Positions 15,803-23,921 of a DNA stretch of 64,000 nucleotides are shown one piece after another. The DNA is from Streptomyces sp. NBC_01341 (GTDB lineage: Bacteria; Actinomycetota; Actinomycetes; Streptomycetales; Streptomycetaceae), in the NCBI RefSeq assembly GCF_035946055.1, contig NZ_CP108364.1:5456001-5520000 (forward strand), in the 5' to 3' direction. The position numbers and the translations under genes are program-made. The notes below the pieces were generated by a model. It saw nothing but the letters and a program-made list of their open reading frames with translations. It ran no database searches and was not told the DNA's origin. Each line of letters begins with the position of its first letter. Within the stretch, counting starts at the first letter, position 1.

Positions 15803-16453
15803 ATGTCCACGCTCCGCGACAGGCTCTCCGACGCCCGGCTCTACCTGTGCACGGACGCCCGCAAGCGGCAGGGTGACCTGCCCGAGTTCCTCGACGCCGT
15901 GCTGGCCGGCGGAGTGGACGTCGTCCAGCTGCGCGACAAGGGCATGGAGGCGGCCGAGGAGCTCGAACACCTCGCGGTGTTCGCCGACGCGTGCAAACGC
16001 CACGGCGCGCTCCTCGCGGTGAACGACCGGGCCGACGTCGCCCACGCCATCGGCTCCGACGTGCTGCACCTCGGGCAGGGCGACCTCCCGGTGCCCGCCG
16101 CCCGCGCCGTGACCGGCGGCGACGTCGTGATCGGCCGCTCCACCCACGCCGAGTCCGAGGTCGACGCCGCCGTCGCCGAGGCCGGCGTCGACTACTTCTG
16201 CACCGGGCCGTGCTGGCCCACCCCCACCAAGCCCGGCCGCTACGCCCCGGGCCTCGGCCTGGTGCGTTACGCCGCCTCGCTCGGCACGTCCCGGCCGTGG
16301 TTCGCCATCGGCGGGATCGACGCGGGCAACCTCGACGAGGTCCTGGACGCCGGCGCACGCCGTGTCGTGGTCGTACGCGCGATCACCGAGGCCGAGGATC
16401 CCGCCGCGGCTGCGGAGGCCCTGGCCCGGCGCGTCCGGGCCCGCGCCCTCTGA
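15803..16453 (+). CDS. thiE: Thiamine-phosphate synthase
   Basis: A 216-residue TIM barrel that joins the hydroxymethylpyrimidine and thiazole phosphate moieties into thiamine phosphate. Blocks: ARLYLCTDA, VDVVQLRDKGM, LLAVNDRADVA, VLHLGQGDLP, VIGRSTH, YFCTGPCWPTPTKPG and WFAIGGIDAGNL. ATG 15803 lies 8 nt after a GGGGGG tract; in-frame codons further up lack family residues. It is encoded 2.3 kb from thiOSG on the other strand and no TPP aptamer precedes it, so it is likely to be expressed independently of the riboswitch. Confidence 0.93.
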   Translation: MSTLRDRLSDARLYLCTDARKRQGDLPEFLDAVLAGGVDVVQLRDKGMEAAEELEHLAVFADACKRHGALLAVNDRADVAHAIGSDVLHLGQGDLPVPAARAVTGGDVVIGRSTHAESEVDAAVAEAGVDYFCTGPCWPTPTKPGRYAPGLGLVRYAASLGTSRPWFAIGGIDAGNLDEVLDAGARRVVVVRAITEAEDPAAAAEALARRVRARAL

Positions 16454-16642
16454 GCGGCTGCCGCCGCCCCCTCCCCGTGGCTCCGTACAGCGCTGCTCGG
16501 CCCCGTACACCTTCCGAGGGCGCAGAGGTGTCGTGGACGGTGCCTCGGGGGCCCGGGGCCGGGTACGCGCGGGGTGTCTCCGGGGGCGGTGTCCGAGTGG
16601 TGGACAACAGCCACCTCATTCCGGTCAATTCGCTCACTCCGG

Positions 16643-16671
16643 TTGGGGGAGCGCCCGGCCCTGGTTAACCT
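16643..16671 (+). promoter_or_regulatory. metF promoter, probably leaderless
   Basis: TTGGGG (16643-16648), a 17-bp spacer and TAACCT (16666-16671) form a vegetative-type promoter. Six nt separate the -10 from ATG 16678 and no Shine-Dalgarno is present, so transcription probably begins at the start codon. Confidence 0.6.
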
Positions 16672-16677
16672 CCCAGT

Positions 16678-17595
16678 ATGGCCCTTGGCACACCTTCCAC
16701 CAGGACGGATCACGCGCGCACCGTGCGTGAGCTGCTCGCGTCCGGTGAGACTTCCTACTCGTTCGAGTTCTGGGCGCCCAAGACCGAGAAGGGCGAGCGG
16801 AACCTCTGGAACGCGCTGCGGCGCGTCGAGGCCGTGGGGCCCAGCTTCGTCTCCGTGACCTACGGGGCCGGAGGGTCGACGCGTGCCGGGACGGTGCGGG
16901 CCACCCAGCAGATCGCCGCGGACTCCACGCTCACCCCCGTCGCGCACCTCACCGCCGTCGACCACTCCGTCGCCGAACTGCGCAACATGGTCGGCCAGTA
17001 CGCCGACGCCGGCATCCGGAACATCCTCGCCGTGCGCGGGGACCCGCCCGGCGACCCCATGGGCGAGTGGGTCGAACACCCGCAGGGCGTGCGGTACGCC
17101 GCCGATCTGGTCCGGCTCATCAAGGAGGCCGGCGATTTCTGCGTCGGCGTCGCGGCATTTCCCGAAATGCATCCGCGATCGGCCGACTGGGACTCCGACA
17201 TCGGCCATTTCGTGGACAAGTGCCGCGCCGGGGCCGATTACGCGATCACGCAGATGTTCTTCCATCCGGAGAGTTACCTCCAGATGCGTGACCGTGTGGT
17301 CGCCGCGGGTTGCGACACCCCGGTCATTCCCGAGGTGATGCCCCTCACCAGCGTCAAGCAGCTCGAACGATTCGCCCAGCTCAGCAACGCGTCCCTGCCG
17401 GCCCCGCTGAAAGAGCGGATCCTCGCCGCGAAGGACGACCCGGCCGCTGTACGCTCCATTGGCATCGAGTTCGCCACGGAGTTCTGCGCGAAACTGCTCT
17501 CCGAGGGTGTCCCGGGGCTGCACTTCATCACGCTCAACAACTCGACGGCGACGCTCGAGATCTACGAGAATCTCGGACTGCACAAGCAGTCCTGA
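16678..17595 (+). CDS. metF: 5,10-methylenetetrahydrofolate reductase
   Basis: A 305-residue FAD-dependent TIM barrel reducing methylene-THF to methyl-THF for methionine synthesis. Family blocks: YSFEFWAPKTEKGERNLW with the catalytic Glu, FVSVTYGAGGSTR, VAHLTAVDHS, NILAVRGDPPGD, VGVAAFPEMHP, ADYAITQMFFHPESY and IPEVMPLTSVKQ. The final LHFITLNNSTATLEIYENLGL is also typical. The start is supported by the promoter spacing. The 224 bp between thiE and metF hold the promoter and nothing else I can identify. Confidence 0.95.
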   Translation: MALGTPSTRTDHARTVRELLASGETSYSFEFWAPKTEKGERNLWNALRRVEAVGPSFVSVTYGAGGSTRAGTVRATQQIAADSTLTPVAHLTAVDHSVAELRNMVGQYADAGIRNILAVRGDPPGDPMGEWVEHPQGVRYAADLVRLIKEAGDFCVGVAAFPEMHPRSADWDSDIGHFVDKCRAGADYAITQMFFHPESYLQMRDRVVAAGCDTPVIPEVMPLTSVKQLERFAQLSNASLPAPLKERILAAKDDPAAVRSIGIEFATEFCAKLLSEGVPGLHFITLNNSTATLEIYENLGLHKQS

Positions 17596-17645
17596 CCGGC
17601 CGTACCCGCCACCGACCGGGGCGGTGGCCGCAGGAGGGGGCGGGC

Positions 17646-18641
17646 GTGGGCTGGACGGTCCTCTACATCGCATTCGGCATAGTGGCGCTGTGGCTGTTGG
17701 GTGAGGTGCTGCTGCAGTACAAGGCGCGGCTCCGCTGGCGGCTGCTGGCCTTCTGCGGGTTCCTCGGCGTGGTCCTCGGTGTGCTGATCCCCTCCGTGCT
17801 GGTGATCGCGCTCGGAGCGATCGCCTTCGCGACGGGGCAGACGTACGTGACGCTCTCCTTCAGGCGCGGCTTCTCCACCGGCTGGGCCCTCGGCGGCAGT
17901 CCGGGCGAGAGCCGCCGCCGGCGAGGTGCCGGAGTCTCCGCCCCCCAGCAGCCCGTACTCGAGGTCTCCGACCTGGAGTACGAGGGGGCCTCCCCGTCCC
18001 TGTCCACGGAGCAGGAGCCGCCCGCGGCGGTCTACGAAACGCAGCCGATGCCGGACGACACCGGGCAGTACGGCATCTACACCGACCCTGCCCCGGCCGG
18101 CGGCGAACAGCAGCCGCAGTACGCCGCGTACGACCCTTACAGCGGCTACGGCCAGCAGACCCCTCCGGACTCCTACGGCGACGGGAGCGGCGGCTACCCG
18201 AGCCAGGACACGTACCAGGACCAGGGCGCGTACCCCGGCCAGGACACCTACCGGCCGCAGGAGACCTTCCACGCGCAAGGCGCCTACACGGGGCAGTACG
18301 ACTACGGACCGGACCCGACGGGGTACCCCGCGTACTCCGACCCGTACGCCGCGGCGGGTGCCACGGACGGGACCGGGCAGTACGCCGCGTACGACAACGG
18401 CTACGACAACTCGGCGTTCGGAGACCAGGGTCACGGATACGACCCCTCCCAGGGCGCGGGCCCGCACCAGCCCGCCGACCCCTACGCGGGTCAGTACACC
18501 GACACCCCGCCCGGAGGAGTCTGGGTCCCGCAGCAGCGCGAGAGCGATCAGTACCCGCCGCTGCCGCCGGAGGAGCCCGTCCAGCCCGGGCCCTACGGCA
18601 ACGGCTACGACACCGGCCAGAACGAGCAGTACCGCTACTGA
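17646..18641 (+). CDS. Membrane protein with long Tyr/Gln/Pro-rich tail
   Basis: A 331-residue protein. Residues 1-75 hold two or three hydrophobic segments (VLYIAFGIVALWLLGEVLLQY, LLAFCGFLGVVLGVLIPSVLVIALGAIAFATG). From about residue 110 to the end it is low-complexity, built of imperfect repeats of Y-x-x-Q/D, GQYxxY and YPxQD with many Tyr, Gln, Pro, Gly and Asp and almost no hydrophobic residues, hence disordered. GTG 17646 follows AGGAGG. It is 50 bp downstream of metF and ends at a terminator shared with the convergent CrtI-like gene. Function unknown; a membrane scaffold or phase-separating tail is possible. Confidence 0.7.
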   Translation: MGWTVLYIAFGIVALWLLGEVLLQYKARLRWRLLAFCGFLGVVLGVLIPSVLVIALGAIAFATGQTYVTLSFRRGFSTGWALGGSPGESRRRRGAGVSAPQQPVLEVSDLEYEGASPSLSTEQEPPAAVYETQPMPDDTGQYGIYTDPAPAGGEQQPQYAAYDPYSGYGQQTPPDSYGDGSGGYPSQDTYQDQGAYPGQDTYRPQETFHAQGAYTGQYDYGPDPTGYPAYSDPYAAAGATDGTGQYAAYDNGYDNSAFGDQGHGYDPSQGAGPHQPADPYAGQYTDTPPGGVWVPQQRESDQYPPLPPEEPVQPGPYGNGYDTGQNEQYRY

Positions 18642-18649
18642 CCGCACGG

Positions 18650-18675
18650 CGGACGCCGGCACGGCCCGGCGTCCG
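18650..18675. terminator. Bidirectional terminator
   Basis: Ten-bp perfect arms (18650-18659 and 18666-18675) around a 6-nt loop, midway between two convergent genes. Confidence 0.6.
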
Positions 18676-18698
18676 TCAGGGACGACCGCCACCGCACC

Positions 18699-20195
18699 TC
18701 ACCTGGAGCCGCGGAAGTCGTCGCCCTCCACCACGAGTCCGGCGACCAGGGCGCCCGACATTCCGGCGTGGGCCAGCCCCCCGCCCGGGTGCGACCAGCC
18801 ACCCGCCCGATAGAGACCCGGCAGCGGGGTGCGGTTCCCGGCGTGCAGATACGCCCCCTCCGCCCCCGCCAGAGCCGGAGCCGGCACCGACCCGCCCTCG
18901 GCGCCGGTGTCGGCGGCCGTCTCCGCGGGGGTGCGCACCTCGGTGTGGAGTATCCGCTCGCGGAGGCCCGGGACGGCCACGGCCGCCCGGTCGGTCACCG
19001 TCTGCGCGAAACGCTCGCGCAGCACCGTGTCCGTCCAGTCGACCGGGCCCTGCGGGGCCACCGTCACCACCAGCGTCACGGCCTCGTGCTCCTCGTCCGG
19101 GCGGGTGGCCGGGTCGTCGGGACGCAACACGGTCACGGTGGGCCGCTCGGCCGTCCGCCCGCCGAACACGGCGTCCCGCTCCGCCCCGGGGTCCCCACCG
19201 TGCACGACGGTCCGGTGCACGGCATCCGCCTCGCGCGCGCCGCGCAGCGACAGCAGCACGACGAAGCGGCCGGGTACCACCGACTCCCTTGCCGTGTCCC
19301 TCCCGTCGGCCCGCGCCGGGAGCAGGCCGGGGCCCGGCCACGCACCCAGGACGACGTGATCGGCTTCCACTGCCGTGCCGTCCGCCAGCTCGACGCCCGA
19401 GGCCCGGCCGCCCTTCTCGGTCACCCGGACCGCCTCGGCACCGAAGACGAACTCCACCCTCCGCGCCAGGCACCGCTCGTACACCGCTTCGGCCAGCGCC
19501 CGCATGCCCCCGGCGACGTACCAGCTGCCGAACGTCTCCTCCATGTACGGCAGGAGGGCCGCCGCGGCCGGGGCGCGGCGCGGGTCGAGGCCGTACGACA
19601 GGGCGTATCCGTCGAGCAGGGCCGCGAGCCGGGGGTCGCGCAGCTCCCACTCGCCGACCTGCGACACCGTGGCCGCCTCCAGGGCCGCGCGGAGCAGCCT
19701 GCGTCGGCGCGCCGAGGGATAGGGATCGCGCTCCAGCACCCGGCGGTCCTCGGGCAGCGGCTCCTCCAGCAGGGGCCTGCGCGAACGGTTCCAGGCCGTG
19801 CCCGCCCGGTCCAGGAACTCGCCCCAGCGGGCACCGGCCCCCTCACCGAGCGCCCGGTCGAGCGCCCCGACGACGCCCGCCCTGGAGGCGTTGGGGAGCG
19901 ACACCGACGTGCCGTCAGCGAAGATGTGACGGCACGCCGGGTCGACCTGGCGGAGCGCGACGCACTGCTCCAGGGTCTGCTTGCCCGTCTTCACGAAGAG
20001 GTCACGGTAGACGGCGGGGAGGTGGAGGAGCCCGGGTCCGGTGTCGAAGACGAAGCCGTCGCGGGCGTGGCGGCCGACCGAGCCGCCGTAGGTCCCGGAG
20101 CGCTCGTACACCGTCACCCGGTGGCCTGCCACGGCCAGCCGGGCGGCCGCCGCCATCGCGCCCGTCCCGGCGCCGATCACCGCAATTCGTGCCAT
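18699..20195 (-). CDS. CrtI-like (phytoene desaturase family) FAD oxidoreductase
   Basis: A 498-residue flavoprotein. The N-terminal dinucleotide fold (RIAVIGAGTGAMAAAARLAVAGHRVTVYE split over residues 3-31) and the C-terminal GLYRAGGWSHPGGGLAHAGMSGALVA match phytoene desaturase and related amine-oxidase-like enzymes. No carotenoid genes lie nearby, so the substrate need not be phytoene. The ATG has TAAAGT 7 nt upstream and no Shine-Dalgarno. It converges on the Tyr/Gln-rich membrane protein gene. Confidence 0.78.
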   Translation of the reverse strand: MARIAVIGAGTGAMAAAARLAVAGHRVTVYERSGTYGGSVGRHARDGFVFDTGPGLLHLPAVYRDLFVKTGKQTLEQCVALRQVDPACRHIFADGTSVSLPNASRAGVVGALDRALGEGAGARWGEFLDRAGTAWNRSRRPLLEEPLPEDRRVLERDPYPSARRRRLLRAALEAATVSQVGEWELRDPRLAALLDGYALSYGLDPRRAPAAAALLPYMEETFGSWYVAGGMRALAEAVYERCLARRVEFVFGAEAVRVTEKGGRASGVELADGTAVEADHVVLGAWPGPGLLPARADGRDTARESVVPGRFVVLLSLRGAREADAVHRTVVHGGDPGAERDAVFGGRTAERPTVTVLRPDDPATRPDEEHEAVTLVVTVAPQGPVDWTDTVLRERFAQTVTDRAAVAVPGLRERILHTEVRTPAETAADTGAEGGSVPAPALAGAEGAYLHAGNRTPLPGLYRAGGWSHPGGGLAHAGMSGALVAGLVVEGDDFRGSR

Positions 20196-20202
20196 GTCAG
20201 TG

Positions 20203-20208
20203 ACTTTA
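20203..20208 (-). promoter_or_regulatory. -10 element of the CrtI-like gene, probably leaderless
   Basis: TAAAGT ends 7 nt before ATG 20195, with no Shine-Dalgarno between. The -35 region is weak. Confidence 0.45.
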
Positions 20209-20226
20209 GAGGGTGCCGCCGACAGC

Positions 20227-20844
20227 TCACCCGCCAGGCCCGTGACCGCCCGCCCCGGCCATGCGCCTCTCCTCGCGCCGCTGCGCCCGGCGGCGCAGGA
20301 AGCGGCGGATGCGGGAGGCGAGGAAGACCAGTGTCACCAGCCCGAGGAGCAGCAGGGTCCCGGCGATCACTGCAGCGGCCAACGGGTGGAACATCGCGAA
20401 GGTGATGATCCCGGCGACGCCCAGATCCTCCGCGACGCTGACTCCGATGTTGCTGAAGGGTTCGGGGGAGGTGTTGACCGCCATCCTGGTGCCGGCCTTG
20501 ACCAGGTGGCTCAGCAGCGCCGTCGAGCCGCCCACCGCGCCGGCGGCGAGCTCCGGCAGCGACCCGCTCCCACCGGCGAGCAGCGCTGCCACGACGGCCC
20601 CGGCCACGGGCCTGATCACCGTGTGCACGGAGTCCCAGGCGGAGTCCACGTAGGGGATCTTGTCGGCCACGGCCTCGCACAGGAAGAGCACACCGGCGAC
20701 CACGAGCACGTCCGTGCGCTGGAGGGACTCGGGCACCTCGTCGGTGAGCCCGGTCGCACCGAAGACGCCGAGGAGGAGGACCACCGCGTAGGTGTTGATC
20801 CCGCTCGCCCAGCCACTCGTGAACACCAGGGGGAGTACGGACAC
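20227..20844 (-). CDS. DUF4126 family membrane protein
   Basis: A 205-residue integral membrane protein with about five hydrophobic segments. Family blocks are FTSGWASGINTYAVVLLLGV at the N-terminus, DVLVVAGVLFLCEAVADKIPYVDSAWD, then VGGSTALLSHLVKAGTRMAVNTSPEPFSNIGVS (Pro-Asn break in the third segment). The last 25 residues are Arg-rich and cytosolic. Biochemical role unknown for the family. GTG 20844 has TACGAT 7 nt upstream, and a paired palindrome stands further up (20898-20933). Only 31 bp separate its stop from the CrtI-like start, so read-through is possible. Confidence 0.8.
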   Translation of the reverse strand: MSVLPLVFTSGWASGINTYAVVLLLGVFGATGLTDEVPESLQRTDVLVVAGVLFLCEAVADKIPYVDSAWDSVHTVIRPVAGAVVAALLAGGSGSLPELAAGAVGGSTALLSHLVKAGTRMAVNTSPEPFSNIGVSVAEDLGVAGIITFAMFHPLAAAVIAGTLLLLGLVTLVFLASRIRRFLRRRAQRREERRMAGAGGHGPGG

Positions 20845-20851
20845 GGACGCG

Positions 20852-20857
20852 ATCGTA
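20852..20857 (-). promoter_or_regulatory. -10 element of the DUF4126 gene, probably leaderless
   Basis: TACGAT lies 7 nt before GTG 20844. No Shine-Dalgarno and no clear -35 box; a poor -35 fits the presence of an upstream activator-like site. Confidence 0.5.
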
Positions 20858-20897
20858 GCCAGTGGCGGCGCCGCGCGGAGGGGCTTCGGCGCAGGCC

Positions 20898-20933
20898 TGA
20901 GTACCCCTACTCAGTGCGGGAGATGAGTAGGGG
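20898..20933. promoter_or_regulatory. Paired palindrome, candidate regulator binding site
   Basis: TGAGTA-CCCC-TACTCA (20898-20913) is a perfect dyad, followed 10 bp later by a third half-site TGAGTAGGGG (20924-20933) complementary to CCCCTACTCA. It lies about 55-90 bp upstream of the start codon of the DUF4126 gene, a usual distance for an activator. The cognate regulator is not identified. Confidence 0.5.
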
Positions 20934-21119
20934 CGCGGATGGGCTGCCACCTGCGGAGAGGGAAGAGTGGGGACCACGGAAGGGGCGCGGCTCCGGAACC
21001 GCCGGCACGGGGCGGCGGAACGGGCACCGCGCCCCGGACACAACGGGGGCGCACGGCGCGGAGCCCCGGGACCACGGGGGAACCAGGGTCACGGGGGAGG
21101 GCTTCGCGGCTGCACGAAC

Positions 21120-21164
21120 GCCGGTCCGGTGGAATTCGGGGGGATCGAATTCCACCGGACCGGC
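21120..21164 (-). terminator. Terminator of the ABC-YhgE-TetR operon
   Basis: Perfect 18-bp arms (21120-21137 and 21147-21164) with a 9-nt loop, 28 bp beyond the TetR stop. The rest of the 348-bp gap (20845-21192) holds the paired palindrome and no credible gene. Confidence 0.75.
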
Positions 21165-21192
21165 GCTGTGCGCCCCGGGACCCGCCGGGCGC

Positions 21193-21804
21193 TCAGCGCC
21201 CGCTGACTCGGCCGTGCAGGAGCAAGGACAGCGCGGAGTGCACGTCGTCGATCGTCCGCTCCGGCTGGAACGCCTGCCAGTCCAGTGCCGCGACGAGCAC
21301 CATCCCGACCAGCGCCGCGGCCGTGAGCTGGATGTCGATCTCCTCGCTGAGCTCGCCGGCGGCGACGCCCTCCCTGAGCACCCCCTCGACGACGGCCACG
21401 GCCTCCTGGCGCAGCACCAGGAGGGTCGACTGCCAGGCACGGTTGGTCCGCCAGAGCTCGGCGACGTACAGCTGGGTGAAGGCCGGGTAGCGGTCGATGA
21501 AGACCAGGCCGGCCCGGATCATGGCGTCCAGCGCCTCCACGCGGGTGCCGCCGCGGGCGTCGGTGGAGTCGGCGGCCGACCGCAGCGACTGTGTCAGCAG
21601 CCCCACTCCGTGGCGCAGCAGCTCCTCGAAGAGTTCGGTCTTGCTCTTGAAGTTGTAGTAGACGGTGCCCTTCGCCACCCCGGCCCGCTCCGCGATCTCG
21701 TCCACCGTGGTCGCGGAGAAGCCCTTCTCCGCGATGAGTGTGACCGCCGCTTCGTAGAGCTTCTGCCGGGTGGCCTGGCGGCGCGTCGTGCTGCTGCTGT
21801 CCAT
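21193..21804 (-). CDS. TetR family transcriptional regulator
   Basis: A 203-residue repressor. The helix-turn-helix occupies residues about 13-58 (KLYEAAVTLIAEKGFSATTVDEIAERAGVAKGTVYYNF, read in two parts), ending in the family-typical KGTVYYNFKSK. The C-terminal ligand domain is not diagnostic. ATG 21804 is used because the residues before it are not conserved. It is the third gene of a minus-strand operon with an ABC-like ATPase and YhgE/Pip, and a TetR-type palindrome (24672-24685) stands at the operon's promoter, so autoregulation is likely. Confidence 0.9.
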   Translation of the reverse strand: MDSSSTTRRQATRQKLYEAAVTLIAEKGFSATTVDEIAERAGVAKGTVYYNFKSKTELFEELLRHGVGLLTQSLRSAADSTDARGGTRVEALDAMIRAGLVFIDRYPAFTQLYVAELWRTNRAWQSTLLVLRQEAVAVVEGVLREGVAAGELSEEIDIQLTAAALVGMVLVAALDWQAFQPERTIDDVHSALSLLLHGRVSGR

Positions 21805-21833
21805 GCGCACGATTGTCACAGGTCCTTGAGCAG

Positions 21834-23921
21834 TCACAGACTCAGCTCCGGGTGCAGCCTGTCGAGGGTCCACACCTGCTTGCGGCGGGCCGAGAGCGCG
21901 GTCAGTGCCAGCGCCCCCGCGGTGAAGGCCAGCAGCACGGCGCAGCCCTGCCAGACCGGGCCGAGCCCACCGCCCGTGATCAGCCGGCGCAGCCCGTCCA
22001 CCACGTAGGTCATCGGCAGATACGGGTGGACCGCGCCGAAGAAGCCGGGGCTCGTCTGGACGGGGTACGTGCCCCCGGCCGAGGTCAGCTGGAGCATCAG
22101 TACCGCGAGCACGAGGATCCGGCCCGCCGCGCCGAACCGTGCGTTCAGCCACTGGACGATCGCGGCGAAGCAGCAGGTCACCAATGCCAGGAAGCCGATC
22201 GTCCCGGCGGTGTGGGTCATCTGCAGTCCGAGCCGCCAGTGCAGGACGGACATCAGGGCGGCGACCTGGAGCAGGCCGATCGCGGCCACCGGCAGCCAGC
22301 CCGCGAAAGCGATGCGCCAGGCCGGCGCACCGGCCGACAACGCCCGTCGGCTGAGCGGCTGGATGAGCATGTAGGCCACCATCGCGCCCACCCACAGCGA
22401 GAGCGGGATGAAGTACGGGGCGAAACCGGTCCCGTAGTTGGGCGCGGCGTGCAGCGAGGAGGAGGCGAGCTTCACGGGGTCGGCCATGACACCGGTACGC
22501 GCGTCACGGTCGGCCCGGTCGTAGTCCGGGATCCTGCCGACGCCGTCGTTCAGCCGCTGGGCGAGGGTCGCGGAGCCGTCACCGAGCCGGTGGAGACCGC
22601 TGTCCAGACTCCTGGCGCCCGTCCCGAGCTTCTTGACCCCCTTGTCCAGGTTCCCGGCTCCCGTCTTGGCGGTGCCGAGTCCGGTGCGGAGGGTGTCGGC
22701 GCCCTTGGCCACCTTGTGCGCCCCGGTGTTGAGCGCGTTGATCCTGGCCACCGCGGACTCCAGGTCCGAGTCGAGGTGCGGCGAGCGCTTCGCCAGGGCA
22801 TCGGCCTGCTTCTGCAGGGTGGTCAGTTGGCCGCGCAGCTTCGTCAGGTCGCCCTTCTGGTTCGTGACCAGGGCGTTCACGTCGTCCGAGACCCGGGCGA
22901 CATCGGCCGCGGCGGTCCTGGCGCGCTTCAGCTGCGGGCATACCCCCGGATCGGGCAGCGGCTGTTCCTCGCAGCGCAGCCGGTGGACCTCGGCAAGGTC
23001 GTCGGAGGCCTTGTGCGCGGCGGCGGAGGCGGTGGGTGCCGCCTCCACCAGCAGGTCGAGGTTGTCCCGTACGGCCTTCGAGGAGTCGGACACCAGCCGG
23101 GCCGTGTCCCCGATGGCCTTTCCGTTGTCCTTGAGGAACGGCCGTACGTCACCGGCGACTTCGTTGACCTTGTCGGCGAGCGACTGGGTGCCGTCGGCCA
23201 CCTGCCGGGACCCCGTTTCGAGGTCGCCTGCTCCCTTGTCCAGCTTGATGAGGCCGGAAGAGAGCGTTCCGCTGCCCGACTTGGCGGTCCTGAGGCCGTC
23301 CGCGAGGTCCTTCGAGCCCTTCTTCGCCTTCGTCAGACCGCTCTCGAGATCGTCGGCTCCCTTGGCCGCCTTCGCGGTCGCGTCGTGCAGACCCGAGAAG
23401 TTGATGAAGATCTTGTCCAGGAAGCCGCGTGACGCCTTGGCCGAAGCGGCGCTGCGGACCTCGGCGAACACCGTCCTGGAGATCTGCCCGACGATGTAGT
23501 TGTTGGCGTCGTTCGTCCGCACCTGGAGGGCGCCGGTTCCGGGGGAGTCCCCGGCGCTGGACGCGATGCGCTCGCTGAAGTCCGACGGCATGGTCAGCGA
23601 GAGGTAGTACGTCCCGTCCTCGACGCCCCGTGCGGCCTCGGCGGCGCCGACCTCGTGCCAGTCGAAGACCTTGCTGTCGAGCAGCTTGCCGGTGATCTCG
23701 TCGCCGGCGGACAGGTGTTCGCCGCCGGTGCTCGCGCCCTTGTCGTCGTTGACGAGGGCGACGGGGATGCGGTCGAGCCGCCCGTACGGGTCCCAGAAGG
23801 ACCAGAGGTAGAGGGCCCCGTACAGCAGGGGCAACAGGAGCAGAGCCACCAGAGCGGCGCGCGGCATCCGGCCCCTGCCGAACCTCCGCAGTTCAAGCGC
23901 GGCCAGTCTCGGCGATCGCAT
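21834..23921 (-). CDS. YhgE/Pip family membrane protein
   Basis: A 695-residue protein. One transmembrane helix near residues 22-42 (ALVALLLLPLLYGALYLWSFWDP), a large outside segment with VALVNDDKGA typical of YhgE, then residues about 180-440 with many heptad-like repeats of Gly-Ala-x-x-Leu (SGTLSSGLIKLDKGAGDLETG and others) predicted to be long helices or coiled coil. The final 200 residues carry five or six membrane helices of ABC-2 type. Pip is a phage receptor in Lactococcus and YhgE relatives are linked to type VII secretion; the role here is unknown. The start overlaps the ATPase gene by 29 nt, so translation is coupled. Confidence 0.85.
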   Translation of the reverse strand: MRSPRLAALELRRFGRGRMPRAALVALLLLPLLYGALYLWSFWDPYGRLDRIPVALVNDDKGASTGGEHLSAGDEITGKLLDSKVFDWHEVGAAEAARGVEDGTYYLSLTMPSDFSERIASSAGDSPGTGALQVRTNDANNYIVGQISRTVFAEVRSAASAKASRGFLDKIFINFSGLHDATAKAAKGADDLESGLTKAKKGSKDLADGLRTAKSGSGTLSSGLIKLDKGAGDLETGSRQVADGTQSLADKVNEVAGDVRPFLKDNGKAIGDTARLVSDSSKAVRDNLDLLVEAAPTASAAAHKASDDLAEVHRLRCEEQPLPDPGVCPQLKRARTAAADVARVSDDVNALVTNQKGDLTKLRGQLTTLQKQADALAKRSPHLDSDLESAVARINALNTGAHKVAKGADTLRTGLGTAKTGAGNLDKGVKKLGTGARSLDSGLHRLGDGSATLAQRLNDGVGRIPDYDRADRDARTGVMADPVKLASSSLHAAPNYGTGFAPYFIPLSLWVGAMVAYMLIQPLSRRALSAGAPAWRIAFAGWLPVAAIGLLQVAALMSVLHWRLGLQMTHTAGTIGFLALVTCCFAAIVQWLNARFGAAGRILVLAVLMLQLTSAGGTYPVQTSPGFFGAVHPYLPMTYVVDGLRRLITGGGLGPVWQGCAVLLAFTAGALALTALSARRKQVWTLDRLHPELSL

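Noticed and set aside
18699..20195. Carotenoid biosynthesis cluster
   Set aside because: Only one CrtI-like gene is present; no phytoene synthase, cyclase or prenyl synthase lies nearby.
20939..21490. Plus-strand frames between the DUF4126 and TetR genes
   Set aside because: They run through the operon terminator and antisense to TetR, and have no family residues.
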